This document shows, in pieces, positions 1-8,206 of a DNA stretch of 23,850 bases. Under the pieces are notes generated by a model. The model was given only the letters and a program-made list of their open reading frames with translations. It was not told the origin of the DNA and did no database searches. This DNA comes from Pseudomonadota bacterium (GTDB taxonomy: Bacteria; Pseudomonadota; Gammaproteobacteria; Burkholderiales; Burkholderiaceae): contig JAEZQX010000207.1 in assembly GCA_023441105.1 (NCBI GenBank), forward strand, positions 1 to 23,850, read 5' to 3'. The position numbers were made by a program, and so were the translations under genes. The stretch's first letter is position 1; each line of letters starts with the position of its first letter.

Positions 1-559
1 GCGTCACGTCGATCACCGCATGGTCGGTGTAGATCCGGCTGACGCAACCGATGCCGGTGAGCGGATAGGTGCAACGCTCGACGATCTTCGGCTCGTTCTG
101 CCGCGTCAGCAGTTCCATCATCACATATGTCTTCTTCGCGCCGATGGCCAGGTCCATGGCGCCGCCGACCGCCGGGATCGCATCCGGTGCGCCGGTGTGC
201 CAGTTGGCGAGGTCGCCGGTGGCGGAGACCTGGAAGGCCCCCAGCACGCAGTAGTCGAGATGGCCGCCGCGCATCATGCCGAAGGAATCGGCATGATGGA
301 AGAACGCGCCGCCGGGAAGCAGCGTCACCGGCTGCTTGCCGGCATTGATCAGGTCCTCGTCCTCCTCGCCCTTGGCCGGCGCCGGGCCCATCCCCAGCAC
401 GCCGTTCTCGGAGTGCAGGATGATCTCGCGGTCCTTCGGCAGGTGGTTGGCCACCAGCGTGGGTAAGCCGATGCCGAGATTGACGATGGCGCCGTCCGGG
501 ATGTCCTGCGCGAGTCGCGCGGCCATCTGGTCGCGGTTGAGTTTCTTATAACCGCTCAT
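1..559 (-). CDS. scoB: 3-oxoacid CoA-transferase subunit B (partial, C-terminus off window)
   Basis: Beta subunit of a two-subunit CoA-transferase that moves CoA from succinyl-CoA to a 3-oxoacid such as acetoacetate, in the cytoplasm. The reading frame starts at ATG 559-557 behind a strong GGAGGG ribosome binding site and runs off the left edge after 186 codons. Seen: the N-terminus MSGYKKLNRDQMAARLA, the glycine-rich stretch NLGIGLPTLVANHLP, and HSENGVLGMGP, whose Glu51 is the expected residue that forms the enzyme-CoA thioester in this family. The stretch LPGGAFFHHADSFGMMRGGH is also typical. The alpha subunit gene lies just upstream on the same strand, but 151 bp away, which is wide for a pair usually nearly touching. 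The substrate could be a different 3-oxoacid. Confidence 0.93.
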   Translation of the reverse strand, partial: MSGYKKLNRDQMAARLAQDIPDGAIVNLGIGLPTLVANHLPKDREIILHSENGVLGMGPAPAKGEEDEDLINAGKQPVTLLPGGAFFHHADSFGMMRGGHLDYCVLGAFQVSATGDLANWHTGAPDAIPAVGGAMDLAIGAKKTYVMMELLTRQNEPKIVERCTYPLTGIGCVSRIYTDHAVIDVT

Positions 560-710
560 TGACTACCCTCCTGTCGCGAAGCGCGACATGGAGCCCCCGC
601 CCGGAGGGCGGGGTCGCTCCGCAGGCACAAACGGTCCGCAGGGACCGTTCGTGTCCCGCTGCGCCCCCAAGGGAGGATCGCGCCGCCTTCGGGCGGCCGT
701 GCGGCGGCGC
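560..710. repeat. Four consecutive hairpins between scoA and scoB
   Basis: The gap holds back-to-back inverted repeats. Hairpin one: TGTCGCG (572-578) pairs perfectly with CGCGACA (582-588) around a 3-nt loop. Hairpin two (590-620): CCCCGCCC (595-602) with GGGCGGGG (606-613), extended by GGAGC/GCTCC. Hairpin three: AACGGTCC (630-637) with GGACCGTT (642-649). Hairpin four: GCCGCC (682-687), TTCG loop, GGCGGC (692-697). No T-tract follows any of them, so simple terminators are unlikely. The layout resembles an inserted REP- or MITE-like palindromic unit or an mRNA-processing/stabilising element between two cotranscribed genes. The hairpins are seen; the role is inference. Confidence 0.6.
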
Positions 711-1412
711 TCATGCCTCCGCCTCGCTATGCATTACTTCGGTCGGCCCCTTCGCCACCTGCACCACCCGATGCACGTGGATGCCGGGCGTGACGATGGA
801 TTCCGGATCCAGCGCGCCGAGCGGCACCACCTCGTCGACCTGGACCGCCGTGCAGCGCGCCGCCGACGCCATGATCGGCCCGAAGTTGCGGGCAGTCATG
901 CGATAGACCAGGTTGCCCCAGCGATCGGCCTTCAGCGCCTTGACGAGCGCCAGGTCGGCCTTGATGGGGTACTCGAGCACGTAGTCGCGGCCGTCGATGC
1001 GGCGCGTCTCCTTGCCCTTGGCAAGCTCGGTGCCGAAGCCGGTGGGGGTGAAGAAGCCGCCGATGCCGGCGCCGGCAGCCCGGATCCGCTCCGCGAGATT
1101 GCCCTGCGGCACCAGCTCCAGCTCGATCTCGCCGGCGCGGTAGAGCGCGTCGAACACATAGGAATCCGACTGGCGCGGAAAGGAGCAGATCACCTTGCGC
1201 ACGCGCTTCGCCTTGAGCAACGCGGCAAGCCCCGTCTCGCCGTTGCCGGCGTTGTTGCAGACGATGGTGAGATCCCTGGCGCCCTGCGCGATCAGCCCGT
1301 CGATCAGCGCCGACGGCATGCCCGCCATGCCGAAGCCGCCGACCAGCACGGTCGCGCCGTCGGCAACGCCGGCCACCGCGGCCTCCACGTCCGGCACTAT
1401 CTTGTCGATCAT
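711..1412 (-). CDS. scoA: 3-oxoacid CoA-transferase subunit A
   Basis: Alpha subunit of the succinyl-CoA:3-oxoacid CoA-transferase, 233 residues, the usual length. It carries the CoA-binding glycine-rich motif near the N-terminus (VLVGGFGMAGMP, about residues 23-34), the family stretch LTIVCNNAGNGETGLAALL, and GFGTELAKGKETRRIDGRDYVLEYPIKADLALVKALKADRWGN in pieces typical of AtoD/ScoA. I chose ATG 1412-1410 (MIDKIV) because the family begins there; a longer frame from 1448 would add 12 unconserved residues. The gene reads toward scoB and the two should form the heterodimer. The DMT exporter starts divergently 131 bp away; a palindrome lies in between. Confidence 0.93.
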   Translation of the reverse strand: MIDKIVPDVEAAVAGVADGATVLVGGFGMAGMPSALIDGLIAQGARDLTIVCNNAGNGETGLAALLKAKRVRKVICSFPRQSDSYVFDALYRAGEIELELVPQGNLAERIRAAGAGIGGFFTPTGFGTELAKGKETRRIDGRDYVLEYPIKADLALVKALKADRWGNLVYRMTARNFGPIMASAARCTAVQVDEVVPLGALDPESIVTPGIHVHRVVQVAKGPTEVMHSEAEA

Positions 1413-1431
1413 TCTCTTTTCAGCCTGTTCA

Positions 1432-1447
1432 TGCCGGCCTGCCGGCA
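1432..1447. promoter_or_regulatory. Perfect 16-bp palindrome upstream of scoA
   Basis: TGCCGGC-CT-GCCGGCA is a perfect 7-bp inverted repeat with a 2-nt centre, 20 bp upstream of the chosen scoA start and between two divergent genes. It could be an operator for a dimeric repressor. In GC-rich DNA such palindromes also arise by chance, and I see no good -35/-10 pair beside it. Confidence 0.25.
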
Positions 1448-1542
1448 CGAGCGTGGCAACCGGTGTGCAGAAGGCATTACAGCCGCGGGCGTTGTCGCTG
1501 TCAAATCACGGCACTTCGCGCGGCCGTACAATCGCCGCGCCG

Positions 1543-2448
1543 ATGCCGCCCGAATCCCGCCACCGCCTGGCGCAGATACTGCTTTTCGTCACGCCATTGC
1601 TCTGGAGCGCCAACTACATCGGCGCGCGCGCCGCCGTCGGTGTCATCGGCCCGCACCAGCTCGCGCTGGCCCGCTGGCTGATCGCCTTCCTGGTGATGCT
1701 GCCGTTCGCGTTGCCGGCGCTGCGGCGCGGCTGGCCGCGCTGGCATCGGGAATGGCGCGTATCGCTGGTGCTCGGCGCACTCGGCATGTGGATCTGCGGC
1801 GCGTTCGTCTACCTCGGAGCCGAAACCAGCCCGGCGGTGAACATCGGCCTGATCTATGCGCTGGCGCCGGTGCTGATCGCGGTGCTGTCGGTCCGCCTGC
1901 TCGGGGAGCGGCTGCGCGCGGTGCAAGTGGCCGGCGCGGCGGTGGCGCTGTGCGGCGTCGCGGTCATCCTGTTCAAGGGTTCGATCGCGAACCTGCGCGC
2001 GATCGAGCTGACCCGCGGCGACATCTGGATCGGGCTGGCGGTCTTGTCGTGGACCGCGTACTCGCTGATCCTCAAGCGCAAGAGCAGCGTGCTCGACCCG
2101 TTGGCCAGGCTCACGGTCATCACCTTCGCCGGCGTCCTGGTCCTGCTGCCCTTCACCATCGTCGAGACCGCGGTCATCGGCCTGCCACAGCCGGACTGGC
2201 AGGTGATCGGGCTGATCCTGCTGGTCGCGCTGCTGCCGGGCCTGGGCGCCTACCAGTCCTATTCCTACGTGCAGAAGGAGCTGGGCGCCGCCCGCACCGG
2301 CCTGATCCTCTACCTGGGTCCGATCTATGCGGCGCTGGTGGCCTGGGCGCTGCTCGGCGAGCAGCCGCAATGGTTCCACGCCCTCGGCGCCGCGCTGATC
2401 CTGCCGGGCATCTACCTCGCCACCCGCACGGAAGCCGCCGTTTCCTGA
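1543..2448 (+). CDS. EamA/DMT-family transporter
   Basis: Inner-membrane exporter of the drug/metabolite transporter superfamily, 301 residues, with about ten hydrophobic segments in two EamA repeats. Seen: first repeat with TPLLWSANYIGARAAVG near residues 13-30 and a middle helix reading INIGLIYALAPVLIAVLSV-like (SPAVNIGLIYALAPVL), then the second repeat with AVLSWTAYSLILKRKS and LGAYQSYSYVQKELGAARTG, ending LLGEQPQWFHALGAALILPGIYLATR, the classic EamA close. ATG 1543 begins MPPESRHRLAQILLF, just ahead of the first helix. The substrate cannot be told from sequence; relatives export amino acids or metabolites. Its last 37 bp overlap the 3' end of the oppositely oriented hydrolase gene. Confidence 0.88.
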   Translation: MPPESRHRLAQILLFVTPLLWSANYIGARAAVGVIGPHQLALARWLIAFLVMLPFALPALRRGWPRWHREWRVSLVLGALGMWICGAFVYLGAETSPAVNIGLIYALAPVLIAVLSVRLLGERLRAVQVAGAAVALCGVAVILFKGSIANLRAIELTRGDIWIGLAVLSWTAYSLILKRKSSVLDPLARLTVITFAGVLVLLPFTIVETAVIGLPQPDWQVIGLILLVALLPGLGAYQSYSYVQKELGAARTGLILYLGPIYAALVAWALLGEQPQWFHALGAALILPGIYLATRTEAAVS

Positions 2449-3839
2449 GCCGAGGGCAGCGGCTCGGGCGCCGGCGCCGGCTCGGCTGGGAGCGCCGCCC
2501 TCACCGGCTCGAAGAGCTGGTCGCGCACCACCTTCAGGCACAGCGGCGGCACCGTGCTGCCGTGGTAGGCGGCGAGCTGGGCCGCGGTCAGGATGGCAGG
2601 GAACTGCGGCGCGAATGCCGGCACTTTCTCGACGTCGACCACCGGCACGCTGGCGCCGCGCGCCTGGAACGACGCTTGGGCCTGCAGCGCATTGCGGAAG
2701 TCGACCACCGGATCGCGGCCGCCGCCGCACAGCAGCGTCGGGGCCTGCGGCGTCCAGCCGAGCAACGTGTTGCGATCGAGCGCCTGGCGCAGGCCCGAGC
2801 CGGGAGTCTGCAGGTCGGCGATCAGCCGCGGGGTGATCAGGTCGCCCAGCAACGGCGGCAGCCGCCCCGACGCGAGCAACTGGTTGAAGGTGAGCGTACC
2901 CGGCAGCAGGTCCTCGATGCCACTGTCGTACGGGGGCTTGAAGTAGTCCGACGGCGTGGCGTAGAGATTGCCGTAGGTCTGCTGGAAGCCGGTGAGGGTG
3001 TAGGGGGCGAACAGCGTCGATGCGGCACCGCCAGCCGGCAGCAGCGACAGGCCGGCCAGGAAGGTGCCGCCAAGGTCGTAGGGTCCGGATGAATGGCCCG
3101 CTGCGGCAATCGTCAGATCTCGCGGCCGGTCACGTTCGGCGGCACGCTGTGCCGCCATGCTGGCATGGCCACCCTGCGAGTAGCCGAGGAGGAAGACGGC
3201 GCTGCGCAGGCGAACGCCCGTCTGCTGCAAGGCCGCGCGGGCGGCCGTCGCGGCATCCAGGATGGTGGTCGCCTCCGAGTCCGCCTGCAGATACGGATGG
3301 TAGGGATAGTCGGAGCGGGCGAAGCCGATGTAGTCGGGGGCCACCACCGCATAGCCCTGCGCGGCGAGCATGCCGGCAAGCAGCAGCGTCTCCGGGTCGT
3401 CGGGATTGGCCAGCGTGCGGTCACGCAGCACGTCGGTGCCCTTGCCGTAGGCGACCAGCGGGAACGGCCCGGTGCAGTCGGCGCCGCCCGGCACCAGCAA
3501 CGCGGCCGACACCAGGATCGGATCGTCGCCGCGCGGATCCTTGGTGCGATACGCCAGCTGGCGCAGCGACACGTCGCAGCGCGCCGCGCCGGACAGCGGC
3601 TGCAGCCCGCTGGCGGCGGTCCCCTGGTCGATGGCGGCTTTCGGCAGGCTGGCCACCTCGGTGACGTCGACCGCTTCACCAGGGGCGGGATCGCTGTCGC
3701 TGTCGCTGTCGCTGCCGCAGCCGGTGGCGAGCGCCAGCAGCGCACCGGTGGCGCAGCCGAGGCTAGCGAGGCGGGCGAGGCGACGTGACGGATCGCGGAA
3801 CAGGCTGCGGAAGGGGCGAAGGCTGGGAGACGGGACCAT
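2412..3839 (-). CDS. Lipase-like alpha/beta hydrolase, predicted lipoprotein
   Basis: A 475-residue exported alpha/beta hydrolase. The N-terminus has a basic n-region, a hydrophobic stretch and a lipobox ending LATGC, so Cys41 should be lipidated. A short Ser-Asp repeat follows (SDSDSDSD). The nucleophile elbow GYSQGGH puts Ser221 as catalytic serine; Asp376 in CGGGRDPVVDF and His426 in AAYHGST are the likely acid and base. The stretch LVAYGKGTDVLRDRTLANP and VVAPDYIGFARSDYPYHPY match bacterial lipase/esterase proteins of the secretory-lipase type. Start ATG 3839 has GGAGGAAG upstream. The C-terminus is Pro/Ala-rich (PAEPAPAPEPLPS). The 3' end overlaps the DMT transporter gene by 37 bp, tail to tail. 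The substrate is unknown; an ester or triglyceride is likely. Confidence 0.85.
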   Translation of the reverse strand: MVPSPSLRPFRSLFRDPSRRLARLASLGCATGALLALATGCGSDSDSDSDPAPGEAVDVTEVASLPKAAIDQGTAASGLQPLSGAARCDVSLRQLAYRTKDPRGDDPILVSAALLVPGGADCTGPFPLVAYGKGTDVLRDRTLANPDDPETLLLAGMLAAQGYAVVAPDYIGFARSDYPYHPYLQADSEATTILDAATAARAALQQTGVRLRSAVFLLGYSQGGHASMAAQRAAERDRPRDLTIAAAGHSSGPYDLGGTFLAGLSLLPAGGAASTLFAPYTLTGFQQTYGNLYATPSDYFKPPYDSGIEDLLPGTLTFNQLLASGRLPPLLGDLITPRLIADLQTPGSGLRQALDRNTLLGWTPQAPTLLCGGGRDPVVDFRNALQAQASFQARGASVPVVDVEKVPAFAPQFPAILTAAQLAAYHGSTVPPLCLKVVRDQLFEPVRAALPAEPAPAPEPLPSAQETAASVRVAR

Positions 3840-3922
3840 GGTCTTCCTCCGGCATTCTCCCGGGAATCCTATACCCGCTCGACCGGGCACGCTCGCCCGA
3901 TTGCGACAGCCTGCCGGGCTCC

Positions 3923-5494
3923 TTAGTCGTCGATGGCCGTCCCGGCCTTGACCGCGCCCAAGGCGCGGACGTCGGCGCGCAACCACCACAGCAGCGCCAG
4001 GCCCGGCAGCGCGGTCAGCACCGTCAGCATGAAGAATGCCGGCCAGCCGAAGCTCTCGACCATCACGCCCGACGCCGGTCCCACGTAGACGCGGCCGACC
4101 GCCGCCAGCGCCGACAACAACGCGTACTGCGCGGCGGAATAGCGCATGTCGGTCAGCGCCATCAGGAAGGCGACGAAGGCGGCGGTGCCGAGCCCGCCGC
4201 ACAGGTTCTCGACCCCGATGGCTGCCGCCATCAGCGCATAGCTCTTGGGCAGCACCGCCAGCAGCCAGTAGCCGAAGTTCGACACCGCCTGCAGGATGCC
4301 GAACAGCATGAGCGCGTTGTACAGCGGCCGGCTCGACAGCCAGGCGCCGCCGGCGAGCGCGCCGACGATGGTGGCAACCAGTCCCAGGCCCTTGTTGATC
4401 GCACCGACTTCGGTCTGGGTGAAGCCGACGCCACGCAACAGGAAGGAGGTGGTGAGGCTGCCGGCAAAGGCGTCGCCCAGCTTGTAGAGGACGATCAGCA
4501 ACAGCAGCAGGACCGCATGGCGGCGGGAGAAAAAGGCGTCCCACGGCGCGAGGAACGACGGGAAGCCGACCCGCCGCGCGGCCAGGATCGCCGCCACGCC
4601 GGTCAGCACCATCGCCGCGGTGTCGAGCGCGAGGCTGGTGAAGCGCGAGGTGCCCGCAAGCGGCAGCGCCTGCACCAGCTGCGACAGCCCGAACCAGGCG
4701 GCCGCGCCGACCACGACCATCACCACGAAGCCGAGCCACTCGGCGCGCGCCGAGCTCAGCAGCCGCTCCACGTCCGGCGCGCGCGGACACAACAGCGTGA
4801 TCCCCGCCAGCAGCAGCATCAGCCCGCCCATCAGGCGGTAGGTGGCCGGCCAGCCGAGCCACTGGTCGGCGATGATCAGCGCCGCGCCGCCCGAGACCAG
4901 CATCGCCAGGCGGTAACCAAGCACCGACACCGCCGCACCGGCGCCGCGCTCCTCGGCATCGAGGAGGTCGGCGCGGTAGGCGTCGAAGACGACGTCCTGC
5001 GAAGCCGAGAGGAAGGCGATCGCCACCGCCAGGGCCGCCATCGCGTTGATCGAGGTCTGCGGGTCGAAGCGCGCCATCAGGAAGCAGGCGACCGCGAGCA
5101 GCACCTGGAACGAGAAGATCCAGGCCCGCCGCCGGCCGAGCCAACGCGGCTCGAAGCGGTCGAGCAGCGGCGCCCAGACGAACTTGAAGGTATAGGGCAG
5201 GCCGACCAGCGCGAAATAGCCGATCGTCTTGATGCTGATGCCTTCGATCGTCAGCCAGGCCTGCAGGGCGCCGGCAGTCAGCGCCAGCGGCAGGCCGCTG
5301 GAGAAGCCCAGCAGCAGCATCGCCGCGATGCGGCGCGAGGCGAACACCTGGCCGTAGGTGCGCCAGAAGCCGGCGCCCCCCGCTCGCGTGGCCGCGACGC
5401 GGGCCTTGCCGGCGTCGAGCCGGCTGCCGGCACCAGCCAGGGCGCCGCCGCCGGAGCCGTGACCGGCGCTTGCTGCGGGGTGGGGATCTGCCAT
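3923..5494 (-). CDS. ampG: AmpG-type muropeptide permease (MFS)
   Basis: Inner-membrane permease of the major facilitator superfamily, 523 residues. AmpG proteins import GlcNAc-1,6-anhydro-MurNAc and its peptides during cell-wall recycling, which also feeds AmpR-controlled beta-lactamase induction in species that have it. Seen: MLLLGFSSGLPLALTAGALQAWL at the first membrane helix, GLPYTFKFVWAPLLDRFEP and GRRRAWI, and LSASQDVVFDAYRADLLDAEERGAGAA, all hallmark AmpG segments. The later part includes LLIVLYKLGDAFAGSLTTSFL and GGLGTAAFVAFLMALTDMRYSAAQYALLSAL. I chose ATG 5494 (MADPHPAAS); a frame from 5527 adds 11 residues. The first 45 residues are Gly/Ala-rich and poorly conserved. No beta-lactamase or AmpR gene is in the window. 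Confidence 0.92.
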   Translation of the reverse strand: MADPHPAASAGHGSGGGALAGAGSRLDAGKARVAATRAGGAGFWRTYGQVFASRRIAAMLLLGFSSGLPLALTAGALQAWLTIEGISIKTIGYFALVGLPYTFKFVWAPLLDRFEPRWLGRRRAWIFSFQVLLAVACFLMARFDPQTSINAMAALAVAIAFLSASQDVVFDAYRADLLDAEERGAGAAVSVLGYRLAMLVSGGAALIIADQWLGWPATYRLMGGLMLLLAGITLLCPRAPDVERLLSSARAEWLGFVVMVVVGAAAWFGLSQLVQALPLAGTSRFTSLALDTAAMVLTGVAAILAARRVGFPSFLAPWDAFFSRRHAVLLLLLIVLYKLGDAFAGSLTTSFLLRGVGFTQTEVGAINKGLGLVATIVGALAGGAWLSSRPLYNALMLFGILQAVSNFGYWLLAVLPKSYALMAAAIGVENLCGGLGTAAFVAFLMALTDMRYSAAQYALLSALAAVGRVYVGPASGVMVESFGWPAFFMLTVLTALPGLALLWWLRADVRALGAVKAGTAIDD

Positions 5495-5652
5495 CGCGCG
5501 CAGTGTAGCAGCGCCCTCGCACGCCAATCCCCTGCACGCTGACGTACGGCAGGCGGCCGCCGAACAGGGAAGGTACGATACCCCTCATGAACGCCCTCCC
5601 CCGTGGCCATCGCATCGCTCCTTCGCCGGGATCGGCAAGACCGCGACCGGTC

Positions 5653-6582
5653 ATGCGTTGCCGACTGCCGTTCACCCGCCGCCTGGCAAGCGCCGCCATC
5701 GGCCTGGCGCTGCTGCTGCCGGCGGGGGCCCAGGCGCAACGTGACGCGGCCGCCACCTCGGAAGGCGTCGCCGTCGGCCGTACCAGCCGCGCGCTCGGGC
5801 TTGCTTCCGCCGCCGAAGTGGAGAAGTCGGCCACCCTGCAGTACGGCGAGCTGATCCGGCAGGCCGCAGCCCAGAAGGCACTCGCGCCGGCCGACCATCC
5901 GCAGACCATCCGCCTGCGCGGCATCGCGGCGCGGCTGGTCGAGCAGTCGACGCGGTTCAATCCGCGGGCAAAGGAATGGCAGTGGGAGGTCAACCTGATC
6001 GGCTCGCGGCAGGTCAATGCCTTCTGCATGCCCGGCGGCAAGATCGCCTTCTTCACCGGCATCCTCGACACCTTGAAGCTGACCGACGACGAGGTCGCCA
6101 CGGTCATGGGCCATGAAATGGCGCATGCGCTGCGCGAGCACGGCCGCGAGCGGGTGGGCAAGATGCGGCTGGCGCAGATTGGCACCGTGATCGCTTCCAT
6201 CGGCGGCGCCCTGCTCGGCTTCGGCGACCTGGGCGGGCAGGTGGCGTCAGGGGCGGCGCAACTCACCATGCTCAAGTACGGGCGGGACGACGAGACCGAA
6301 GCGGACCTGGTCGGACTGGAGCTGGCTGCCCGCGCCGGCTTCGACCCGCGCGCCGGCGTGATCGTGTGGCAGAAGATGGCCGCGGTCGGCAAGGGCCAGC
6401 CGCCGCAGTGGCTTTCGAGCCATCCGTCGCACGATTCGCGCATCGGCGAGATCAGCCGCAACCTCGACCGCGTGATGCCGCTCTACGCCAGTGCGCGCGG
6501 CGTCTCGCCGGCCGAACTAGGCCCCTACCGCTCCAACGTCGGCAAGCCGGTGCCCTGGCCGGCTGCCACCGCGAAGCGCTGA
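5653..6582 (+). CDS. Periplasmic M48-family zinc metalloprotease
   Basis: A 309-residue predicted secreted metalloprotease of the Ste24/BepA/LoiP type, probably involved in envelope protein quality control. The start at 5653 gives a textbook signal peptide (MRCRLPFTRRLASAAIGLALLLPAGAQAQ). An ATG at 5587 in the same frame would add 22 residues whose third codon positions look non-coding, but it cannot be excluded. The zinc motif HEMAH is at residues 154-158 (His154, Glu155, His158) and ETEAD at 214-218 supplies the third ligand, probably Glu216. Also seen are NAFCMPGGKIAFFTGIL, before the active site, and PQWLSSHPSHDSRI, the usual C-terminal SxHPS motif. It diverges from ampG and is followed 23 bp later by the next gene on the same strand. 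Confidence 0.88.
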   Translation: MRCRLPFTRRLASAAIGLALLLPAGAQAQRDAAATSEGVAVGRTSRALGLASAAEVEKSATLQYGELIRQAAAQKALAPADHPQTIRLRGIAARLVEQSTRFNPRAKEWQWEVNLIGSRQVNAFCMPGGKIAFFTGILDTLKLTDDEVATVMGHEMAHALREHGRERVGKMRLAQIGTVIASIGGALLGFGDLGGQVASGAAQLTMLKYGRDDETEADLVGLELAARAGFDPRAGVIVWQKMAAVGKGQPPQWLSSHPSHDSRIGEISRNLDRVMPLYASARGVSPAELGPYRSNVGKPVPWPAATAKR

Positions 6583-6605
6583 CCCGAACCTGCTGGAGAT
6601 CCGCA

Positions 6606-8165
6606 TTGAACGGCGCCGACATCCTCTGCGAAACCTTGCTTGCCAACGGCATCGACACCTGCTTCGCCAATCCCGGCACGTCCGAGATGCATTTCGTGGC
6701 GGCGCTCGACCACCAGCCGCGCATGCGCTGCGTGCTGGGACTGTCCGAAGGCGTGGTGACCGGCGCCGCCGACGGCTATGCCCGCATGGCGGACCAGCCC
6801 GCCGCCACGCTGCTGCACCTCGGCCCCGGCCTCGCCAACGGCCTGGCCAACATCCACAACGCGCGGCGTGCCAACACGCCGATGGTCAACATCGTCGGCG
6901 ATCACGCCACCTACCATCTGGCATTCGACGCGCCGCTGACCAGCGACATCGAGAGCCTGGCGCGGCCGATGTCGCACCAGGTCCGGCGCATCGCCAACGC
7001 CGCCGACGTGTCGCGGGCCTGTGCCGAGGCGGTCACGGTGGCGAGGACGCCCCCCGGGCAGATCGCGACCCTGATCCTGCCGGCCGACGCCGCCTGGGAC
7101 GAAGCGCCGGAGACCATCGCCCAGGCCGAGCGGCTGCCGCCGTGGCGTCCGGGCGAGACCCGCATCCGCGAAGCCGCCGATGCCATTCGCCGCGGCATGG
7201 ATGCCGCAAGCGACACCGTCATGCTGCTGTCGGGCAAGGCATTGCGCGGCCAGGCATTGGTCACCGCCTCCCGGATCGCCCAGGCAACCGGCATCCGGAT
7301 CATGGCCCAGCAGTCGAATGCGCGCGTCGAACGCGGCGCTGGACGGGTCGCCATCGATCGCGTGCCGTATGCGGTCGACCGCGCCCTCGCCTGCTTCGCC
7401 GACACCCGGCAGATGATCCTCGTCGGCGCGCGGGCCCCCGTGGCCTTCTTCGCCTATCCCGGCAAGCCGTCGAGCGTGCTGCCGGAGCATTGCCAGGTCA
7501 TCGAAGCCGCCGGCCCGGGCGATGACCTGGAGGGCGCGCTCGAGGCGCTCGCCGACCTGCTGCGCGTCGGCCGCGACGTCACCGCGGCGGTCAGCGAGCG
7601 CAGCCGCCTCGAGCTGCCGACCGGAGCGCTCACCAGCGCCGCCATCGCGCGGGCGCTGGCGGTCCTGAGTCCGGAGGGCGCCATTCTCTGCGACGAGTCC
7701 GTCAGCTCCGGCCGCGAGTTCTTCCCCGCCCCCTACGGCGCGGAGCCGCATGCCTTCCTGCAGCTCACCGGCGGCGCGATCGGCCTCGGGCTGCCGATGG
7801 CAGTCGGCGCAGTCATCGCCTGTCCCGACCGCAAGGTGATCGGCCTGCAGGCCGACGGCAGCGCGATGTACACGGTGCAGGCCTTGTGGACCCAGGCCCG
7901 CGAGGCGCTCGACGTCGTTACCATCGTCTTCGCCAACCGCCGCTACAACATCCTGCACAACGAGCTGCAGATGGTGGGCGCCGGCGAGCCGGGACGCAAT
8001 GCGCGGCGCATGCTGGACCTCGTCGAGCCGGCGCTGGACTGGGTCCACCTGGCCATGGGACTCGGGGTGGATGCGGCACGTGCCCACGATGCCGCACAAT
8101 TCAGCGACCTGCTGCGACAGGCGGTATCGCGGCGCGGCCCGTTCCTGATCGAAGCAGTGATCTAG
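6606..8165 (+). CDS. Thiamine-diphosphate-dependent enzyme, acetolactate synthase large-subunit-like
   Basis: A 519-residue TPP enzyme of the acetolactate synthase/benzoylformate decarboxylase superfamily. Domain order: N-terminal pyrimidine-binding domain with FANPGTSEMHFVAALD and the activating Glu48 in GLSEGVVTGAADGYARM; a central domain; and a C-terminal diphosphate-binding domain with ADGSA (416-420) and a following NRRYN (444-448), the metal-binding motif with Ala for the first Gly. The start is TTG at 6606, with GGAG just upstream; no in-frame ATG fits the family N-terminus. It lacks the FAD-loop features of true biosynthetic IlvB that I would expect, and no small subunit is nearby, so a decarboxylase or carboligase role in catabolism is as likely. 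It is probably cotranscribed with the dienelactone hydrolase downstream. Confidence 0.82.
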   Translation: MNGADILCETLLANGIDTCFANPGTSEMHFVAALDHQPRMRCVLGLSEGVVTGAADGYARMADQPAATLLHLGPGLANGLANIHNARRANTPMVNIVGDHATYHLAFDAPLTSDIESLARPMSHQVRRIANAADVSRACAEAVTVARTPPGQIATLILPADAAWDEAPETIAQAERLPPWRPGETRIREAADAIRRGMDAASDTVMLLSGKALRGQALVTASRIAQATGIRIMAQQSNARVERGAGRVAIDRVPYAVDRALACFADTRQMILVGARAPVAFFAYPGKPSSVLPEHCQVIEAAGPGDDLEGALEALADLLRVGRDVTAAVSERSRLELPTGALTSAAIARALAVLSPEGAILCDESVSSGREFFPAPYGAEPHAFLQLTGGAIGLGLPMAVGAVIACPDRKVIGLQADGSAMYTVQALWTQAREALDVVTIVFANRRYNILHNELQMVGAGEPGRNARRMLDLVEPALDWVHLAMGLGVDAARAHDAAQFSDLLRQAVSRRGPFLIEAVI

Positions 8166-8206
8166 CAAGAGGACAAACAAGAGGACAAGCGCATGAGGAT
8201 CAAGCC

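Noticed and set aside
588..3092. An 834-codon plus-strand frame
   Set aside because: It is antisense to scoA and the hydrolase and out of frame with the DMT transporter; its Arg/Ala/His-rich translation shows no domain.
3785..5542. A 585-codon plus-strand frame opposite ampG
   Set aside because: The translation is Gln/Arg/His-rich with no motif, while the opposite strand gives a clear AmpG protein.
2412..6461. A 1349-codon open frame on the minus strand
   Set aside because: Only its last 475 codons (2412-3839) are the lipase-like gene; the rest runs through ampG and the M48 gene out of their frames and is low-complexity Arg/Ala/Gly, a product of high GC.
6525..8180. A 551-codon minus-strand frame opposite the TPP enzyme
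   Set aside because: It is a mirror frame of a gene with recognisable catalytic motifs; no motif of its own.
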